From Glebionis coronaria (taxonomy: Eukaryota > Streptophyta > Magnoliopsida > Asterales > Asteraceae): a DNA stretch of 64,000 bases. The stretch spans positions 84,712,196 through 84,776,195 of the forward strand of contig CM046878.1 of the NCBI GenBank assembly GCA_025667525.1, given 5' to 3'. Shown here piece by piece: positions 22,810 to 35,733 of this stretch. Each line of letters opens with the position of its first letter. Within the stretch, counting starts at the first letter, position 1. The notes below the pieces were generated by a model. The model had not been told where the DNA came from. It made no database searches and worked only from the letters and a program-made list of their open reading frames with translations. The position numbers and the translations under genes were made by a program.

Positions 22810-24755
22810 AATCCCCTATGCTTAACCATTGCCATGCCCTCATGCAATGCTTAGAGATAAAGAAAATTTACACTTTTCTCATAATCAATCAACCTTGGCC
22901 TTATTAAAATACTACTAAACAAAAATTAAAGTACTAAGAGAAATTAAAATCTTTAAAGTAAACAAAAGGATAGAAAACCATTTTCACTTGAAAATAGCTA
23001 TATGGAAATAACTTGCAAAGAGATCAAGGACTTACATTAGGGTTTCGGTGCTGCGAAGATTTATCACCCTCAAGTTTCACGTTCCCCAAACTAAGCTTAA
23101 AAACGAGATCATTGTTATTATAAGTTAGTAAATCAAACACTTACACACATGACTTAATTATATGCTTAAACTCCCTTATTCCTAGGTGTATCTCTTATAT
23201 TTTAATTTTTTTGTCTAAGAATGATCATGAAGATGCATTTGTGGACTTATTTCGATAGTTTATTTAGGCTGAAAGCAAAGTAGGACGATTTGATCAATAG
23301 TTAGCTAAAGGACAAAATCTCTTAAAACTGCTTCTCGGGATATCAAAAAGTTCATATCTTGGCATAACTTGGTTCACTATTTGAGACCTTTCTCGGGCCG
23401 ATATTTGGCATGTACTTCATACTTCATATCTTGAGAGACGTGCTTGAGATAATGATCTTCTCATCGTTAATAGAGTTTCTTTACTTGGAGACTTTTGAGG
23501 GGTACTCCAACTTTGTTGACCACGACTTCATGATTATTTCTTCAATCTCTAATTTGGATTTTGAGATACAACGATCCGCCCCCTTTTCGGACTTGGATCT
23601 ATTTATCCTCATACCTTGTTAGGGTCTTTTCGGATAGACTTCTCCATGATCTTTACGGGAGTTGATTGCTTTTCGTCGTGAGTCTTGATCCTTCATATTG
23701 ATTTTGGGAATAATGCTTTTCACATCACCTTGGATCTTTAGCAATAAGATTGATTCCTCATGCCTTGTTAGGGCCTTTTCGGACTCGCCAATCTTCGCTC
23801 CCCGCTTCATAAGTTATGCCTTGGCTATGAACTCTTATCATTACCGAGCAACTTTTAAACGATCTTGGGCTAGAAGCTAAGTAACTTTTCAAATCGTACG
23901 ACCTTACTTATTGTAGATAAATTATTAGCAAGTGATGGGAGAATAGGCAAATAATTACACCAAGTGAGCTTGTGCAAGAATACCGACTTATAATTGACTC
24001 TATCATTTCTCGTCCTCCACAATTTAAAATCTCAAGTAATGAGACTCGTGGATACTTAGCCTAATAACCCAATTAAGGTCTACATGGTTAAGGATACTAG
24101 CTAGAATAAACTTGGATAACTCTATTCGGGTTGAGTCAAAATAATCGCAACGGGCCTAATATGTCAAAGATTTCTAAACTAGCTACACCACTTTATTAAT
24201 ATTTTTGACTTTATTGCGGGATATATACATATGAAAGCAACGATAAAAATTTAAAAATTACGACTAAATGGCCAAAGTTAATAAAAAATTTGAAAAATGT
24301 TGAAAAAGATGATTTTCCGGTTAAATGAAGGCATTTTCATGGAAAAGTCCACTTAAAACTTCGATAGAAGTCCCCCCTACACTTAAGATAAACATTGTCC
24401 TCAATGTTTAAGCATGTGGGAAAAATCTCCCCTACACTTATGACATTGTGCACGTTGGTTAAATCAAGTTAAGGAAGAGACGACTAACGTGATCAATTTC
24501 AAATGTGAGTATGAAGAAAATTGAATCACGATAGTTGAGAGATAGAACCAGATTTCGGATAACACGGGAGCACGGTTCTTCAAAGGTTCCAAAAGTGCAA
24601 TTATCCCTGTAATCACATCACCACACAAACACAAAGTACCGATAGAGGTCCCCCTACACTTAGGAGGTTAAAACGGAAAATGATAGATACTCGGGCTGCC
24701 TCCCGAGGAGCGCTTGTTTTTGATAACCGAGTCACGAGCCTGACTCAACCCAAAA
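22810..24755 (-). other. Non-coding 3' region of Athila B
   Basis: Between the integrase stop and the 3' LTR. A purine tract (minus-strand TTAAGCATAGGGGATT) abuts the LTR at 22810-22825. Other G-runs lie at about 24371, 24428 and 24650. The ACATTG/CAATGT motif is at 24392-24407. Long stretches match the 3' region of element H on the opposite strand. No env-like frame was found. Confidence 0.75.
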
Positions 24756-25874
24756 TTAGTTCATGGGGAACATGGTGAGGGATGGAATCATCTCGTGAGA
24801 GATGTCCTCACCAAAGTACAATTTCACTCGTTGGCCATTCACCTTAAAATTAGGTCCATTAGGTTGAGCGAACTCGAGAGTACCATATGGAAAATTTTTG
24901 GTAATGGTGAATGGGCCGGACCAACGAGATTTCAGCTTGCCCGAAAAGATTTTCAACCGAGAGTTAAAAAGTAACACTTTGTCTCCAACTTGGAACTCTC
25001 GGTTCTTAATCTTAGAGTCGTGAATGAGCTTAGTCTTCTCCTTATAGATCAAAGAATTTTCATAAGCCTCATTCCGGAGTTCATTCAGCTCATTGAGTTG
25101 GATCTTGCGTAGGTCACCGGCTTTGTTGATGTCGAAATTAGCCCACTTCAAGGCCCAGTAAGCCTTGTGCTCCAACTCAATGGGGAGGTGGCATGCTTTC
25201 CCGTACACGAAACGATATGGTGTACAACCAATCGGAGTCTTGTATGCGGTACGGAAAGCCCACAAAGCATCATCAAGTTTATCAGCCCATGAGGCACGAT
25301 GCTCTCCCACGGTTCTTTCAAGAATTCTCTTTAATCCTCGGTTAGAGATTTCAGCTTGGCCATTAGTTTGTGGGTGGTATGCGGTGGAAAGACGATGATT
25401 TACACCATACTTAGCCATGACTCTTGCAAATTGGTCATTGCAAAAATGAGTCTCATGATCACTAATAATGGCACGAGGCACACCGAATCTAGCGAATAGA
25501 TATTTCAAAAAGTTACAAACCACCCTTGCGTCATTAGTATGTAAAGATTTGGCTTCAACCCACTTTGAAACATAGTCAACGGCTACAAGGATGTATCTGT
25601 TTCCTTTAGATGAAGGGAATGGCCCCATAAAGTCGATACCCCAAACATCAAAGATTTCACATTCTTGTATGAAATTTTGAGGCATCTCATCTTTATGTGT
25701 GATCTTGCCTTGTTTTTGGCAAGCATCACAACGTTTAACCATATCGTGAGCGTCACGATAAATGGTGGGCCAATAAAATCCCGAGTCAAACACTTTTTTG
25801 GCGGTGTAGTTGGGACCAAAGTGACCACCGGTGGGTCCTTTGTGGCAAGCGTCAAGGATTTCTAAAGCTGCCAA
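24756..25874 (-). pseudogene. Integrase of Athila B
   Basis: A 372-residue frame. It has an HHCC zinc finger (CHKGPTGGH ... CDACQKQG, about residues 10-55) and an rve core with catalytic aspartates in [10 protein letters not shown] and IISDHETHF. The catalytic glutamate lies in [16 protein letters not shown]-terminal DNA-binding region includes [15 protein letters not shown] and WSGPFTI. It inserts the cDNA copy into host DNA. The DDE residues are present, but the usual GG after the second Asp is changed to HE. Stops just upstream (25880-25910) cut it off from the RNase H frame, so the polyprotein is broken. Confidence 0.93.
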
Positions 25875-25910
25875 TCCATCAACACATCAGCGAATAATCA
25901 AATCAGCACA

Positions 25911-28164
25911 TTATTTGAATAGATACGGGTCATCCCAAAAGTAAGTCTTAATGTCTTTAAATAACTTCTTCTTTTGTTGGGATGTTAACCCGTCAACGAG
26001 AATTCCACCCGCCAAGTAGTTTGCAATGTCCGCAAACCACGGGGTTTCATCAGAAGTCGAGTTGATAGACATTAAGGTCTCCAGGGGAAAAGAGTCATTG
26101 ATCTCTTTGTTCGGATGATCCCCTTGGTAAGGATCCTCAAGTCTACTGAGATGATCCGCGGCTAGGTTTTCAGATCCTTTCTTATCGCGAATTTCGATTT
26201 TAGATTCTTGGAGAAGCAAAACCAGCGAAGAAGTCTTGGTTTGGAATCTTGTTTAGTTAACAAGTACTTCAACGCGGAATGATCGGTGTAAACGATTGTG
26301 GTGGAAAGGACAAGATAGGGGCGAAATTTTTCAAAGGCATAGACAACAGCTAAAAGCTCTTTTTCGCTTGTCGTGTAATGCAATTGAGCCCCCGTCATTG
26401 TCTTGCTAGCGTAATGGATCGGTTGGAAGTGTTTGTTCACTCTTTGGCCCAAAACCGCTCCAATAGCAAAGTCGCTAGCATCGCACATCAACTCAAAGGG
26501 AAGCTCCCAATTAGGGGTAACCAAGACCGGTGCCTTAGTAAGCTTATCCTTAAGCAAGTTGAAGGCTTCGATACACTCGTTGGAAAAGATAAAAGGAGTA
26601 TCTTTTTCCAAGAGGTGGGTCATCGGGCGAGCGATTTTAGAAAAATCTTTGATAAAGCGACGGTAGAAGCCCGCATGACCGAGGAAACTTCTCACACCCT
26701 TCACGGTTGAAGGTGGAGGAAACTTAGAAATAACATCGACTTTAGCACGGTCCACTTCAAGACCGGCTTTGGAGATCTTGTGTCCTAGCACGATGCCCTC
26801 TTTTACCATGAAATGGCATTTTTCCCAATTAAGAACAAGGCGAGTGTCTTCACACCGCTTAAGCATACGTTCTAAATTGGCAAGGCAAGCAGAGAAAGAA
26901 TCGCCATAAACCGAGAAATCATCCATGAATACTTCCATAGTGTCTTCCACCATGTCATGGAAGATAGCCATCATACACCTTTGGAATGTCCCAGGAGCAT
27001 TACATAAACCAAAAGGCATGCGTTTGTAAGCAAATGTTCCGTAGGGACAAGTGAATGTGGTCTTTTCTTGGTCCTTCGGATCGATGGGAATTTGAAAATA
27101 CCCGGAGAAACCGTCTAAGAAGCAGTAATAGTCATTACCCGCAAGACGCTCGAGCATTTGATCCATGAAAGGAAGAGGAAAGTGATCTTTTCTCGTGGCA
27201 TCATTGAGTTTGCGATAGTCGATACAAACTCTCCACCCAGTAATGAGACGAGTGGGAATCAACTCGTTGTGTTCATTGGGAACAATGGTTATTCCGCCCT
27301 TCTTGGGCACACAATGGACGGGACTTACCCACGGCGAATCCGAAATAGGGTAAATCAAGCCGGCATCTAGAAGTTTGATAACCTCTTGTTTGATGACGTC
27401 ATGAATGCGAGGATTAACCCTTCTTTGGCTCTGGATTGCGGGTTTAAAGTCATCTTCCATGAGAATCTTGTGAGTACAAAAGTTCGGATCAATTCCGCGG
27501 ATATCGGAAATTTTCCAAGCAATTGCCTTCTTATGATCTTTAAGCACGGCGATGAGGCGAGATTTTTCGTCTTCTTTCAAGTCCTTAGCAATGATGACGG
27601 GCGACTTCTTCTTTTCTTCAAGGAACACGTACTCGAGATGGGGCGGCAACTCCTTAAGTTCTAAATCCGAAGGATTTTCGATGGGAGGCGTTTTCAAAGT
27701 CGGAGCATCGATAGCAATAACCGTGGGAGATGGTGGAGAAATATTGTCTTCTTTAAGAATGTTCTCAATGAGGCGAAGATCTTCATCCCAATCGGTGGGA
27801 GAATCGTCATGTTCTAAATTAACATCTCCCATGGTGGCTTCCAAATCTTTCCAAAGGAAATCACTTTCTCTGAATAGAGATAGTGATGAATCAATCGAGG
27901 AAACGGTCTCAACATTGGGAAGAGAGGTAGGAATACTTTTACAAGCATCTTTGAAGTGTTCTTCACAAGCCTCATCAAGAACGTCAATACAATTAACACT
28001 CTCGTATGAATAAGGCTGTTTAGAAAGCTTTCCCATGTTGCAAACAATTTTATCGTCACCCACTCTCATGATAAGCTCACCAGCTTCAACATCGATGAGA
28101 GTGCGACCGGTCCTCAAGAATGGACGACCAACGATCAATGGCACACGAGGGTCCATGTCGTAGT
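25911..28164 (-). pseudogene. Reverse transcriptase and RNase H of Athila B
   Basis: The frame enters from the D insertion site with the protease C-terminus (PLIVGRPFLRTGRTLIDV). A linker follows, then the RT core: DYRKLNDATRKDHFPLPF, FLDGFSGYFQI (first catalytic Asp), MPFGLCNAPGTFQRCM and VFMDDFSVYG (catalytic Asp pair). RNase H follows with CDASDFAIGAVLGQ, SEKELLAVVYAFEKFRPYL and YTDHSALKYL. It copies element RNA into DNA. A frameshift near 26225 moves the continuation ([20 protein letters not shown]) into another frame down to 25911. Otherwise long and well preserved. Confidence 0.93.
28160..28164. repeat. Left target duplication GTAGT of element D
   Basis: GTAGT precedes the LTR at 28165 and follows the other LTR at 52197-52201. 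Both copies belong to the protease codons of Athila B, and the reading frame of B matches on the two sides. Confidence 0.93.
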
Positions 28165-28532
28165 TGTTGTTCCCATTCAATCCATAACACAAGATTTAGA
28201 AGAGATATTTAGAGAGAGAAAGAGAAGAAAAGTAGAGAGAGAAACAAGAGAGATTTGGAAGGTTTATGTTTACTAGAGAGAGAAAGTAAAATGAACCAAC
28301 ACCCTCTTCCACACATGGAAGAGGGTTTATATACCCTTGGCCTTTTGGGCCGTGGGCTTTGTTTCCTTGGGCCGGGCTTGGCTTTGCTTTGGGTTTACGC
28401 CCCTAACTTATACAATATTAGCTTAAAGTCCAAGCCCGGTTTTCCCGACTAACCTATTACAATACAAGACCTTTTAACGACTAAGATGACCTATTACATT
28501 CTTGTTCGGCTATATAAAATATAGGGCTAACA
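28165..28532 (-). mobile_element. 3' LTR of D
   Basis: The same length as 51829-52196, with about three substitutions seen by eye. Minus-strand ends are TGTTAGCCC and GGGAACAACA. A TATA box (GTATATAAAC on the minus strand, 28325-28334) is present in both. Confidence 0.95.
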
Positions 28533-29479
28533 ATCTCCCCCAATGTATCGGTCATCTTAAAAAAGCTTAAAAATCATAAGATGATTGAGTGAATACATTC
28601 TTGTAGAGTAGATCTTCCTGCTTTGGTCTTGTATCTTGGTCTTGATCTTGTTTGTAACAGCTTTGTTCCTTCATGCTTTCGTGATCTTTATCTTGAGCCT
28701 TTGTCATTTGACTTTGAGTGCTTGAGATCTTCATCTGTACTCCTTGTGACTAAGATGACCTATTACATTCTTACATTCTTAGGTATCTTGATTATCGCCC
28801 TTGTGATCTTGAGACTTCTGAATCGACATCGGTTGTACAGCTACGCCACCTTCTTGATATGCAGCAACATATATAGACACGGATGAAATGGCTTTGAACA
28901 TTTCACCCTAACTCGGTAGCGTTTTACCTCCGGTCGGTGAAGACCGTTAAGCGGTATTAAATACCGTACCTGTGATCAGGTAGATTCGATTAAGAACCTC
29001 CTTGACAGGGTTTCCCGGCGATAGAAGCCAGTTCTCTTTACTCGACCGTCTCAAAGCAGACTGCGAACGTAAAGAGTGAATCATAAGGATAAATTATCCG
29101 TCTGATTAGAGTCGTCAATTCAGATTTCCTGGAACAAGTTTGATTCTAAAAGAATCGCACCATTGTTGCTTTCCAGTTTGTCACAAGCTTGATTCATAGA
29201 GAATCTTGCGAGTTACCTACCGCAGTGCTGTTTGATGTTGACACTGGAAGGATTTCCATTCGTCACTGTGAACACTAATGAGTGTCACTCTGAATGTTCT
29301 GGCAAGATCACATGGATTTTGCGAAGAAACCTGGAATCAAGTTTGAATCAATTAAGAATCAAAACTTAGTTGCTTTCCAGTTCTCACAAGTTTTATTCGT
29401 GTAGAATCGCACAAGTTTCCTACCATGAGCTTGTTTAATGCTGGCTCAAGCAGGATTTCCATCTTCATTGTGAATTGTA
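28533..29479 (-). other. 3' region of D, distal part
   Basis: Starts with a purine tract (minus-strand TTGGGGGAGAT at 28533-28543) abutting the LTR. No coding sequence recognised. A ~200-bp unit (CCTGGAA(T)CAAGTTTGA ... CAGGATTTCCAT) occurs twice, at about 29128-29329 and 29330-29479. The second copy is interrupted by Tekay C and resumes at 41872. Confidence 0.75.
29475..29479. repeat. Left target duplication TTGTA of Tekay C
   Basis: TTGTA here and TCGTA at 41872-41876 flank the two LTRs of C. The single difference is a CpG to TpG change. Confidence 0.7.
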
Positions 29480-32400
29480 TGTAACACCCCCAAATTTATA
29501 CAACTCAATACAACGGAAGACTCGTTGGTGTTACGGGATAGCACATTACTCACATCATAGACAACGCATAAAAATCGCGTCGTTTATTAATAAAGCATTT
29601 TCATTCATAAATATCAAAGTTACATAGGTCCCAAGTCATTGTATTTAATACAGGTTTTACAAAACATTTGAATGGAAATTATAATTTAAGTGTGGGCCAT
29701 GAATTCTTGTTGTCTTCCCGAGAATTACCTTCAAGTACCTGAGATAAAACATGTTAAAATAAAAGGTCAGCGATAACGCCGAGTGAATTCATAGAGTTTA
29801 ATAAAATCTATCAATATAATATCAGTATAAAATTTATTACTGAAAATCATTTTGTACAAATCATTTTAATAGGCCATAAAATAGCCAAAGTCGTTTTATA
29901 CAAATCCTTATCGAAAATCATAATATAGGCATTTGCCTTAAAAATCATTATACGAGCCAATGTCGTAAAAACACCATACAATACGTTTTGCAACGTTGTA
30001 CAGATTAAATAAAAACCGTTATATGAATATGGTTATAAAAAGCCTTAAAAATCATTATACGAGCCAATGTCGTAAAAACGTCATACAATACGTCTTACGA
30101 CGTTGTATGAAAATAAAAACAGTTATATGAGTATGGTTATGAAAACCAAAACACAAACATAATATCAATAGTATGACCCAGTATTGCTAGTCAGGCAATA
30201 CATCGTAATTCGGAGCGTCTAGTAGTATTTCCTTAGTTTTTGGATTATTATAAGCCGCATGACATTGTTACCTTACTAAACCAACAACTGGTAGCTAACC
30301 CGATACAAATTTTGCCCATCTAAAGTAGCGTGTCGTCACAAAGGTCACGCTATGGAAATATTCTCATACATAAATTCGCTTACCAATCAATGTGGCACGA
30401 CGGGGATCAACCGTCAAGGCGCGAACTGGGGTGATCGTCCCCAAATAGTACTATTATTTGCACAAGCGTCTACCAAATCCCGGTAGTTCACAATTCATGC
30501 TAATGGGACTTTTAGTGACATAACCTAACTTTAATAATCCATTTATTTTCATCTATCGGGTCCTTTAATCATTTATCGGGTCATACAATCAGGTCATTCA
30601 ATCATTTGGGTCCAAAATCAATGAACAAACAATCGGGACAACTAGTGTCCTATTTCATAAAAACTAACATGTTATCTCCCTCGCGGGTTTATAAAACATT
30701 TCATAAAAACAATTAAAAGAGTGCGAGGCTATGAACTCACGTTGATGTGGGAAGGCGGGTTATCGGTAATTCGGACATACGGTACGTGCTTCAATCACGG
30801 AAACCTAGACAAATAATAATTGGTCTTAGAAGTTTTTCCAATGACTTTATAAAAATAACAATTATGTATACATATGATGATTTTATATATATGATGATCA
30901 AGTGGGTTTACATATCCTCATTTACTCATTTTTGTGTTATGTGTCGATAACTTTTATACTAGTTTTCCTCGTTTTACCTATTTACGTGTTTTAGGTTCAA
31001 TAAGCCTATCATAAGTTCTTAACTTGTATTAATCCTTGTTATACTTATATTATCAGTATCTACACTTTACAAGTTGGGCCTAAATGGGTTAAGCCCAATA
31101 ATAAGTTTATAAGTGTTTTCGTCCATTTTTGTTGTATTATTAGTCCAATAATGTTAATTTAGTCCGTTAACGTCCGTATGTCCTATAGTTCGGGTCTTAT
31201 CGGTTTTTACTTGTTATACATGTTTATATATCAGTATATAAGTTTTATAAAGTTTACATTAGACGGATCCAACCATCTAAGTTTTATTTAACAAAAACGT
31301 TAATTTTACGGTATTAGCCGAAAACTTAACAAGTTACCATTTTTATAATTTATACACTTATTCCACCTCTTATATATTGATATAAATAGAATCCATAAGT
31401 TAGTGAGTTTTAATTTATATTTTATACATTAAAATTTTTGAGTGCTTATATAATATTATTATACTTTAATTTCCAAAATCTGATTTTTATCTTCACTTTC
31501 ACCAAAACTGCCATATCTTGAGTTCTATATGGAGATAGAAGCTCAAATTTTTATCACATAAACTACATGATATGTGCTACATTTAACTCTTCTATAGCTA
31601 CTGTTGAATCATCCTTTAAGTATTTTCTTAAAATCGTCCAAAATAGTGAACTCAGATTTGTATCTTAAACTTGTTTTGATCATATCTCACTCATTACAAT
31701 GATTCCATTGCATGGCCAACTCTCACATGTGTACAAGACATATAGCTTACTGTAAATGGATTCTACTTCATCATTTTATCAGTCCATGACCTGTTTCTTT
31801 ACTGTTTTATACAGCCATCACTTTTAAGCAAGATTTTAGCCTTGTTCTTTATAGTTTTTCACCTTTTTAATCATGTTTATCAACACCAAATCCCCACATA
31901 ACATTATTATCATCATATAATCACCATATACATATACAATAGGAAATAAAATACATGTTTACATAATCAAAATAACAAGAAGATGAGGAGGACAATCTTT
32001 ATACCACCAAGTTGATGTAGGTTATGAGTTTGACATGGATTTGGATGGAGAAACTTGTGATGCACCAAGACCATCTTCATGACCACCATTCTTCATGTAT
32101 ACCTTGTGGAAAATCAGCCTCAAGACACTATGAAAACTCCTCCATGGATGTTATAATCACCACCATTCAAGAGAGCTTCAAGAGGGCTTCAACATATGTA
32201 GAAATAACATAGGATTTCATGGTTGATTTTTGATCAAAATGGTGTTTGATGGTGGAGTAGGGACGGCATAACCAAGAGAGTAGAGAGAAAATATGTGTGG
32301 TTTGCATGTTGCAAATGGTGGAAGTGAAACTAGTTGCTAGTTTTAGTTAGATGGTAAGCTTAAGTTGTAAGCAAAATGGACAAGTGTGTACTTGTTCATG

Positions 32401-32976
32401 AGGTTATGACACCTCATGGTTTATGTAGCTAAATGTGGCCGGTTTTGATGGGGGTGGGACAAGTGTCCCACTTGTCTCATCCCCATTTATTTACGGGTAC
32501 TCCTCGATTATAGTTTCCTCGATTTGCGTGCCCTCGAGTCGTTTTACGAAAAATGTTTTTATAAATTATGAATCTACGTCACAAAACGAATCCAATAAAA
32601 TTTGTCTCATCAAAAACTGAGTTCGAAAACGTAAATACGTAATCCTAGGGTTTCCGGTTTAGTCGTAAAGGACGTTAAAATAAAATCGTAAGTCCTAATC
32701 TCTTCTCGTAAATTTGTGAGTTTATGAACCAACACAAATTTAGAACTCCAAAATAATATTCATGGACAAATTTATTTTCTGAAATGTCGGTCTGCCACCA
32801 AAGACGGTGTATGTAACGTAAGCACGTAACATTGAATCCTCCGGTTTAGACGTAGTCGATGCTACTTCAAGACGTAAATCCAAATTTCTTCCCAAAAAAT
32901 AAGTGAGTTCATAAAATAAAATTTTCAAATAAATATTGAGAATAAAATATTGACCACAAATTGACGGATTGTCACA
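29480..32976 (-). mobile_element. 3' LTR of Tekay C
   Basis: 3,497 bp. It differs from 38399-41871 by scattered substitutions, by keeping ~67 bp (29553-29619) that the other copy has lost, and by lacking ~40 bp present at 40180-40220 in the other copy. Small open frames such as 30747-30950 recur in both LTRs simply because the LTRs are repeats. Confidence 0.93.
29930..30135. repeat. Duplicated ~115-bp segment inside the C LTR
   Basis: Two copies of a block containing ATTATACGAGCCAATGTCGT, at about 29948 and 30055. Both LTRs of C have the duplication; the LTR of E (near 59040-59130) has a single copy. Confidence 0.85.
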
Positions 32977-32995
32977 GCATTTACCCCTAAACAGG
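32977..32995 (-). other. Polypurine tract of Tekay C
   Basis: The minus strand reads CCTGTTTAGGGGTAAATGC directly before TGTGACAATCC, the LTR start. The same sequence stands before the LTR of E at 62016. Confidence 0.65.
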
Positions 32996-32999
32996 ATCT

Positions 33000-34075
33000 T
33001 TGTCCTCAAAGATCATCTTACCTTACTACTCGCTTCGTATAGAGTTAAAGCCATGTGGGTATTTCCTCCACATTTGGTCTTTTCTAACAAGTGCAATTCA
33101 TTACAATACGCGAGTTCTATCAAACATAACTACGGGAATAAGATCAGGCTTAATGTTGACTTACTTTCTCTATCCATGTTGTTCACGGGTTTTTGATGAA
33201 TGCAAATTTTCGCCGATCTAAGCTTTACTAAGAACAATCAGATTTTCACTTGATAGATATTCCATCAAGTTTGATTTACGAAACATTATTCACGTAGTTC
33301 TTGAATTCTTAGGGTAGATCCAGCTTATATGCCTTTCAATCCCAACTTTTACATCATCTCAATGGTCCCATACAACGGGGACTTATATCCCATGATTTGT
33401 CAGATCATGAATTCATTTTTTTTTTCAAGGTTAAAAATTTTGGCATAACTTCGCTACCCATTTGGCACTTCAAGATCTACATTTCATATTCACATAACCT
33501 CCTGCCCACTATCGGCAGTTAATAATCAAATCCTAATTTCAACAATCATTTCAGATCTCGGGGGTCGGGTATTTTGCAAGGTTAGGTTCGCCATCATAGG
33601 AAACCTTAAACCTAAGAGACATGTCTAACTCACTATGGGTGTATGTCGGATGTCTCCATCTCAACTCTTGCTTACAGATGCTCTAAGATTTAGATCCTAA
33701 CAAGATTAGATCCCGATCCTAATACGATAGTTATCAAGGATAATCTCTCCAAAGGAAAACGATTATACGGTCTATTACCAAAGGTCAATCGTTCAAACAT
33801 AGAACAACGCTTATAGTATTTTGTATCGTTACTTTACCTCGTCCCTTGATTGGGGTGGTACATATTACTCTCATCAAGGTTCGTTCTCAATGATTTCTGA
33901 GCAAATCTCTAGAAATTCGATGCGAAGCGAGGATCTTGATAAAGATGTTCGATACAGGCACACTATGTTTACATAACTCTTTTTCATTTATCATTAACAG
34001 GAATGATATTAGCAGATTTGGTCAGTCTGTCGATGATGACCCAAATCGAATCAAATTCAGATGATGACCTTAGCA
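33000..34075 (-). pseudogene. Integrase and pol C-terminus remnant of Tekay C
   Basis: At 33990-34060 the minus strand reads FDSIWVIIDRLTKSANIIPV, the second strand region of the Ty3 integrase core. Near 33010-33070, WRKYPHGF followed by MIFEDKD resembles the chromodomain-side end of Tekay pol (WxxKYPHLF ... FEDE). The sequence between is full of stops. Function would have been integration and chromatin targeting; nothing here is translatable. Confidence 0.7.
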
Positions 34076-34629
34076 ATAGCTAGACGTTTACTAATGTATG
34101 AGGCGATGTCTGCCTTCATAATTTGTCATTAGTACAACTTCTTCAGACAAAGATACTTTTAGTCAGAAATGACATAAATCGAATACTTATACTTACAAGA
34201 TTTCAACATAACTATATCTCACAATCCTCTAAATTTAGGCAACCATAAACGGCCCTTTAAAACATTTAATGCCATCGGCTTCTCAATCTTAATGATTCAT
34301 ATTAGTCGCGAATCCCTTTTTATTATCTATATTATCCTTTTTACAAACATTGTTTATTTTTATATCGTTCGGCAATTTATCTTGCACCTTCATTATTAAG
34401 GAACATGTCCTAACTGGTTCTTTATCTTTTCTACATAATGCGTCGGTATCTATATTCACTTCTCATGATAATGTAATTATCATGTCCACAATTCACTCAG
34501 ATATTCTTTCTATATTATGCGTCAGTAATTACGTTCACCTTTCTTCATATTTTCTAAGTTTCAGTTTCGTCTCATCTATTATTTTTATCAGTTTTTCTGA
34601 ATCCAGCGTTTAAAGCATCGATAATTATT

Positions 34630-35733
34630 ATAATTAGTTAAATAATAATTATTAAATTTTTATGAAACGTAAACGTAAAAATTTTAAATTTCTTAGTTCG
34701 ACCAATTATATAAAATGTTCAAAATAAATTTGAATTTAATTAACAAGATTTTTGTTGATTTATTGAAAATGATTATTAAGATTCGTAAATGTTCGAAAAA
34801 TCTTTGGGTACACTTTGGTCAAAAATTTTCTTATTTGAAAAGCAAAAATTGTCGTTTCAAATTTTAAGTCATGGTTTAAATGGGTTTCCTCAATCCTTCT
34901 TAGGTTGTCTTAAGTTATGCAAAAACATTTACCCCTAAACAGAAGTTTAGTTAAATGTTTTGGTTATAAGGGAATAATCCCTCAAAAGTTCTTTGTTAAA
35001 ACATTTGTCAAAACATATTTCCATTTTTCTTTTTAGTAAAACCCAAAGCCTTAATGGCTCTAATTTTTGAAATGTCAATATAGATCCCATTATCTTATTA
35101 ATCACACGGTCAAATCATGTAAAGGTTTAAGTCTTTAATCACATATCAATTATTCAAGGTACAGGTTTTTATTGTTCGGCCAATTTAGGGCAGTCTATAA
35201 CTAATTATTAACTCCTTCTTATTCTTATAATAAAACAAATAGTCCTTTAATGATCACAAGCATGAATTTATCAAATTACAGCCTACACACGTGATTCACC
35301 AAATTTATGAATACTACATGTGCATTAGTCAATCCAAACGACATCACGTGAAACTCATAATGTTCATTACAAGTACCGGATGTAGTGATTGGAATACATA
35401 ATCTTTTTCGCATATGCGAAGTTGATGATAACCATGCCATGGATCAAATCTTTAGAACATACGCTAGAACCTTGTAAATGATCGAACAAATCTTCCATTT
35501 CGAGTTATGGATATCTTTTTCGATTGTCAATTTACTCAGTTCACAGTAATCTATGAATATAAGGAATGATAACACCATAGCTCTTCATGATGACGAGCTT
35601 GGTAGAATAAAATCTTTCCCCGACAACTCTCTCAGTCGTACGGTAATTCCTTTAATTCAGATGGTGCTGACGTACAGCGCACAAGCCACAGGTGCAGCAC
35701 CGGAAATATAATCAATACCAATTTCAACTTGCC
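34630..35733 (-). pseudogene. Reverse transcriptase remnant of Tekay C
   Basis: On the minus strand from about 35570 to 35280, fragments align by eye to the chromovirus RT core: a VDYCELSKLTIEK block, then HYEFHVMSFGLTNAHVVF (PFGLTNAP motif). Several residues are changed in a way that suggests C-to-T decay. The catalytic YVDD region was not found. Element E lacks approximately this whole interval. Confidence 0.7.

Noticed and set aside
27552..28013. A 153-codon plus-strand frame
   Set aside because: Antisense shadow of the Athila B protease-RT linker.
30747..30950. A 67-codon frame conserved at 39602-39805, and pairs 32024/40919 and 32435/41330
   Set aside because: The frames are repeated because they lie in the two LTRs of Tekay C; they show no protein features, and the E LTR does not keep them.
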